DNA of 37,700 nt from Thiohalobacter sp. Lineage in GTDB: Bacteria; Pseudomonadota; Gammaproteobacteria; DSM-19610. Position 1 is the stretch's first letter. Every line of letters begins with the position of its first letter. Made by a program: the position numbers and the translations under genes. The stretch lies in the NCBI GenBank assembly GCA_026984515.1, contig JALSRZ010000157.1, forward strand, positions 1 through 37,700, given 5' to 3'. Shown here piece after piece: positions 35,898-37,700 of this stretch. The notes under the pieces were generated by a model. The model was given only the letters and a program-made list of their open reading frames with translations. It was not told the DNA's origin and searched no databases.

Positions 35898-37463
35898 GGG
35901 ATTATCTGCGTCTGCGGCGACCGGTTCTGCTACTGCGGGTTCCGTCGTCGTGGCGTCGTTGCCTTCCGCTGCGGGATTGCCGGTTCCCGGTAGCGGCTCG
36001 ATGGCGGGTCCGGTATCGGCATGCGCGGGTACCGCGAGTGCCGCTGTGCCGGGCGGAGATTCTTCTCCGCTTTCAGCAGGCATGGCCTGGACGGGTGTCG
36101 GTGTGATATCCGCCGGTTCCAGGGAAGACACCTCAGGCGTCTCGGGCTGAACCGCCTCGAACGCTGTAGCAGCCGGTGAAGCGGGCGCGGTGACGGTTGA
36201 TTCAGGACCTGTTTCAGGAAGCTCCAGAGGCACTGTTGTTGCAGGAGTTGTTACAGTGTCCATTTCGGCCGCCGCCGGAGTCGATGTGACGGCAGGATCG
36301 TTTGCCGGGTTCGCTGCGGGGGTGGCGGTCCGGACCTGCGGGACCGCGGGTGCTTCCACATCCGTGTGACCGGCTGCCGGGGCATCTCCGTGTGCCTGGG
36401 TCGCGACCGCTGCCGGTCCGGGCGCGCTGACAAGCGGTGGTGCCTGTACAGCTTCTGCCACCGGCACCCTGTCCGGCTTCGGCACTGCGGGCAGTCGTTT
36501 CTGTTGTTGCGCGATGTCTTCATCCAGGCGTTGTTTTGCGGCGCTGTGCAGCTGTTGCTCCCGGGCTTGAATGGCTGCCTGCCAGTCGGCACGTTCCTGT
36601 GCATTCATTTTCTTCTCTTTTGCCGCGGATGTGGCTGGTGCGGTGGTATGCGTCACCGGCTTGCTTCCGGTTTGCGCCTGCGCCGGCCGGTCTGTGCTTA
36701 CCGATACGGGTGCTTTCTGTGCTTCCGTAGCAGCAGGCTGCAACCAGAACAGGTAGCCGGATATAACCATGCCGGCAACGGCGCCGGCTACCAGGGCGGG
36801 TACCAGTAAGCCGGAACGCCCGTTATCGAAGGCCTGTGGTGCTTCGCAGCGTTCATACTGGATGCTGCGGTTGACCGGGCTGAGCGTCTGTTCCGCCGCC
36901 TTTTCGGTTTCCGGCAAGCGGGTTTTCGGTTCATCGGCAGCTTCTGTTTGTGGTGTCCCGGTCTGCTTCAGACTGGCAGGCGGGCGCGGTTTCCTGGTCC
37001 TGGATTTACGGATTTTTTTGCTTTCCATGCCCAGCAGACGGATCAGCTGCTCCGGTGGCAGCTCCATGGAGGGATGCAGCGGATTGAAGTTCATCTGTTT
37101 CCCGCCGCTTGCGGACCTGTCCTGTGCCCTGCGTTGCAGACGCTGTGCGTGGCCGGGGTCAACGATGGTCGAGTCTGTCATGGCGTGTTTCCGCTTGCGT
37201 TTGTATGCCGCGGTTCCCTGCGACAGGTTTTCAATGTGTTCTGCCAGCCGCCGGGCCTGGACCGCATCACTGCGCAGTTTGGCCATCTGCCGTTCGGTTT
37301 GCTGGCGCTGGCGATCGCGTACGTGATCCCTGTTTTCATCCCGTACATCAACGGGTTCCGTAAGCGCTTCGGCGCGGCGGCGAACTTTCTCGGCATGACT
37401 GCGGTGGATCGGCTGTGCCGGTCGGGCCGTTGTTCCGGCTTGCTTGCGTTTACGAATTTCCAT
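35889..37463 (-). CDS. Single-pass membrane protein with long Ala/Pro/Thr-rich tail, unknown
   Basis: I do not recognise a family. The 524-residue protein has a basic N-terminal part (1-220, with helical KVRRRAEALTEP and RQRQQTERQMAKL segments), one membrane segment (about 219-241, LLVPALVAGAVAGMVISGYL) and then a 280-residue tail rich in Ala, Pro, Thr and Glu. A charged helix in the tail (KKMNAQERADWQAAIQAREQ) may form a coiled coil. The layout, basic cytoplasmic head and long periplasmic Pro-rich arm, recalls proteins that span the periplasm. ATG at 37463 was used; an in-frame TTG at 37472 has a better ribosome-binding site (AAGGGA). Confidence 0.7.
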   Translation of the reverse strand: MEIRKRKQAGTTARPAQPIHRSHAEKVRRRAEALTEPVDVRDENRDHVRDRQRQQTERQMAKLRSDAVQARRLAEHIENLSQGTAAYKRKRKHAMTDSTIVDPGHAQRLQRRAQDRSASGGKQMNFNPLHPSMELPPEQLIRLLGMESKKIRKSRTRKPRPPASLKQTGTPQTEAADEPKTRLPETEKAAEQTLSPVNRSIQYERCEAPQAFDNGRSGLLVPALVAGAVAGMVISGYLFWLQPAATEAQKAPVSVSTDRPAQAQTGSKPVTHTTAPATSAAKEKKMNAQERADWQAAIQAREQQLHSAAKQRLDEDIAQQQKRLPAVPKPDRVPVAEAVQAPPLVSAPGPAAVATQAHGDAPAAGHTDVEAPAVPQVRTATPAANPANDPAVTSTPAAAEMDTVTTPATTVPLELPETGPESTVTAPASPAATAFEAVQPETPEVSSLEPADITPTPVQAMPAESGEESPPGTAALAVPAHADTGPAIEPLPGTGNPAAEGNDATTTEPAVAEPVAADADNPLF

Positions 37464-37472
37464 AGCTGGCAA

Positions 37473-37700
37473 TAGTTTGTCCCTTCAGAGATAACGTCAG
37501 CCGCCGCGCTTTATTGAGGGCGCAGAGCGGAAATCCGCCGATTTACGGGTTTTACCTGCGTACCAGTGGGTGAAAATCTGAACCGGTTCACGCTTTCTGC
37601 TCGCCGGGCGGCGGTGCGCGGGGGTAGTGACGGATTCCGGAAAGGGGTTACACTTGCCCGCGGGCGACAGAATCTGCTGTTGAAGTTCGCTGTCGGAGCA
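37473..37700. other. Intergenic end of the window
   Basis: No gene is supported in the last 228 bases. The region should contain the promoter of the minus-strand gene ending at 35889. GAACCGGTTC at 37579-37588 is a perfect 10-base palindrome and a possible operator half. Anything further depends on sequence outside the window. Confidence 0.4.

Noticed and set aside
1-37700. tRNA, rRNA, CRISPR array, insertion sequence or prophage
   Set aside because: I looked for conserved RNA segments, regularly spaced repeats, transposase or integrase domains, and phage structural proteins, and saw none.

Overview
The window reads as chromosomal DNA of a free-living gammaproteobacterium. The base composition is GC-rich (about 60% by eye, not computed). 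Gene content and order point the same way: rpe-gph-trpEGDC followed by a Crp/Vfr-type regulator, an OsmC-like gene, speD and coq7 resembles pseudomonads; rhlB divergent from trxA-rho resembles enterobacteria; and ybeD-lipB-lipA and a YcgL-domain gene are gammaproteobacterial hallmarks. I cannot name the genus. I saw no rRNA, tRNA, CRISPR array, insertion sequence or prophage gene. Nearly all genes look intact.

Layout. 1-600: a palindromic repeat, then a CopD-like membrane protein on the minus strand. 600-994: a gene-poor gap. 995-6548: a plus-strand run, rpe, gph, a short Trp-Trp leader ORF, trpE, trpG, trpD, trpC (chorismate to indole-glycerol phosphate). A second copy of the repeat core lies just after trpC. 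6590-10214: minus-strand Crp/Vfr-type regulator, then plus-strand OsmC-like, VOC-family, speD (polyamines), coq7 (ubiquinone) and a gamma-carbonic-anhydrase-like gene. 10253-13507: rho and trxA (minus) and rhlB (plus), a transcription termination/RNA turnover/redox cluster. 13682-19383: gspC, gspD, gspE, gspF of a type II secretion system. 19435-23780: minus-strand error-prone polymerase dnaE2 under a strong SOS box, facing a small unknown gene and a uracil-DNA-glycosylase-family gene. 23904-27495: an orphan HemN-like radical SAM gene, then ybeD-lipB-lipA (lipoate synthesis). 27518-29529: a GT-B-fold glycosyltransferase-like gene, an unknown gene, a YcgL-domain gene and a small minus-strand unknown. 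29613-31251: minus-strand mlaC-like and xthA. 31368-35897: plus-strand M16C peptidase, zapE and a DUF2914 gene. 35889-37463: a minus-strand single-pass membrane protein with a very long Ala/Pro/Thr tail. The last 230 bases show no gene.

The most interesting signals are regulatory. (1) Between gph and trpE there is an 18-codon leader ORF with tandem Trp codons, starting on the gph stop codon. The same RNA can fold into a long interrupted hairpin whose 3' arm covers the trpE ribosome-binding site, and there is no U-run terminator. This looks like Trp-responsive translational control rather than classical attenuation. (2) The dnaE2 start region carries an SOS box inside a 46-bp near-perfect palindrome that also mirrors the ribosome-binding site. 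(3) A near-consensus CRP site lies between the crp-like gene and the osmC-like gene. (4) The rho leader has two hairpins and a C/A-rich, almost G-free stretch up to a start codon with no Shine-Dalgarno. (5) A palindromic repeat core recurs about 20 nt after two unrelated stop codons.
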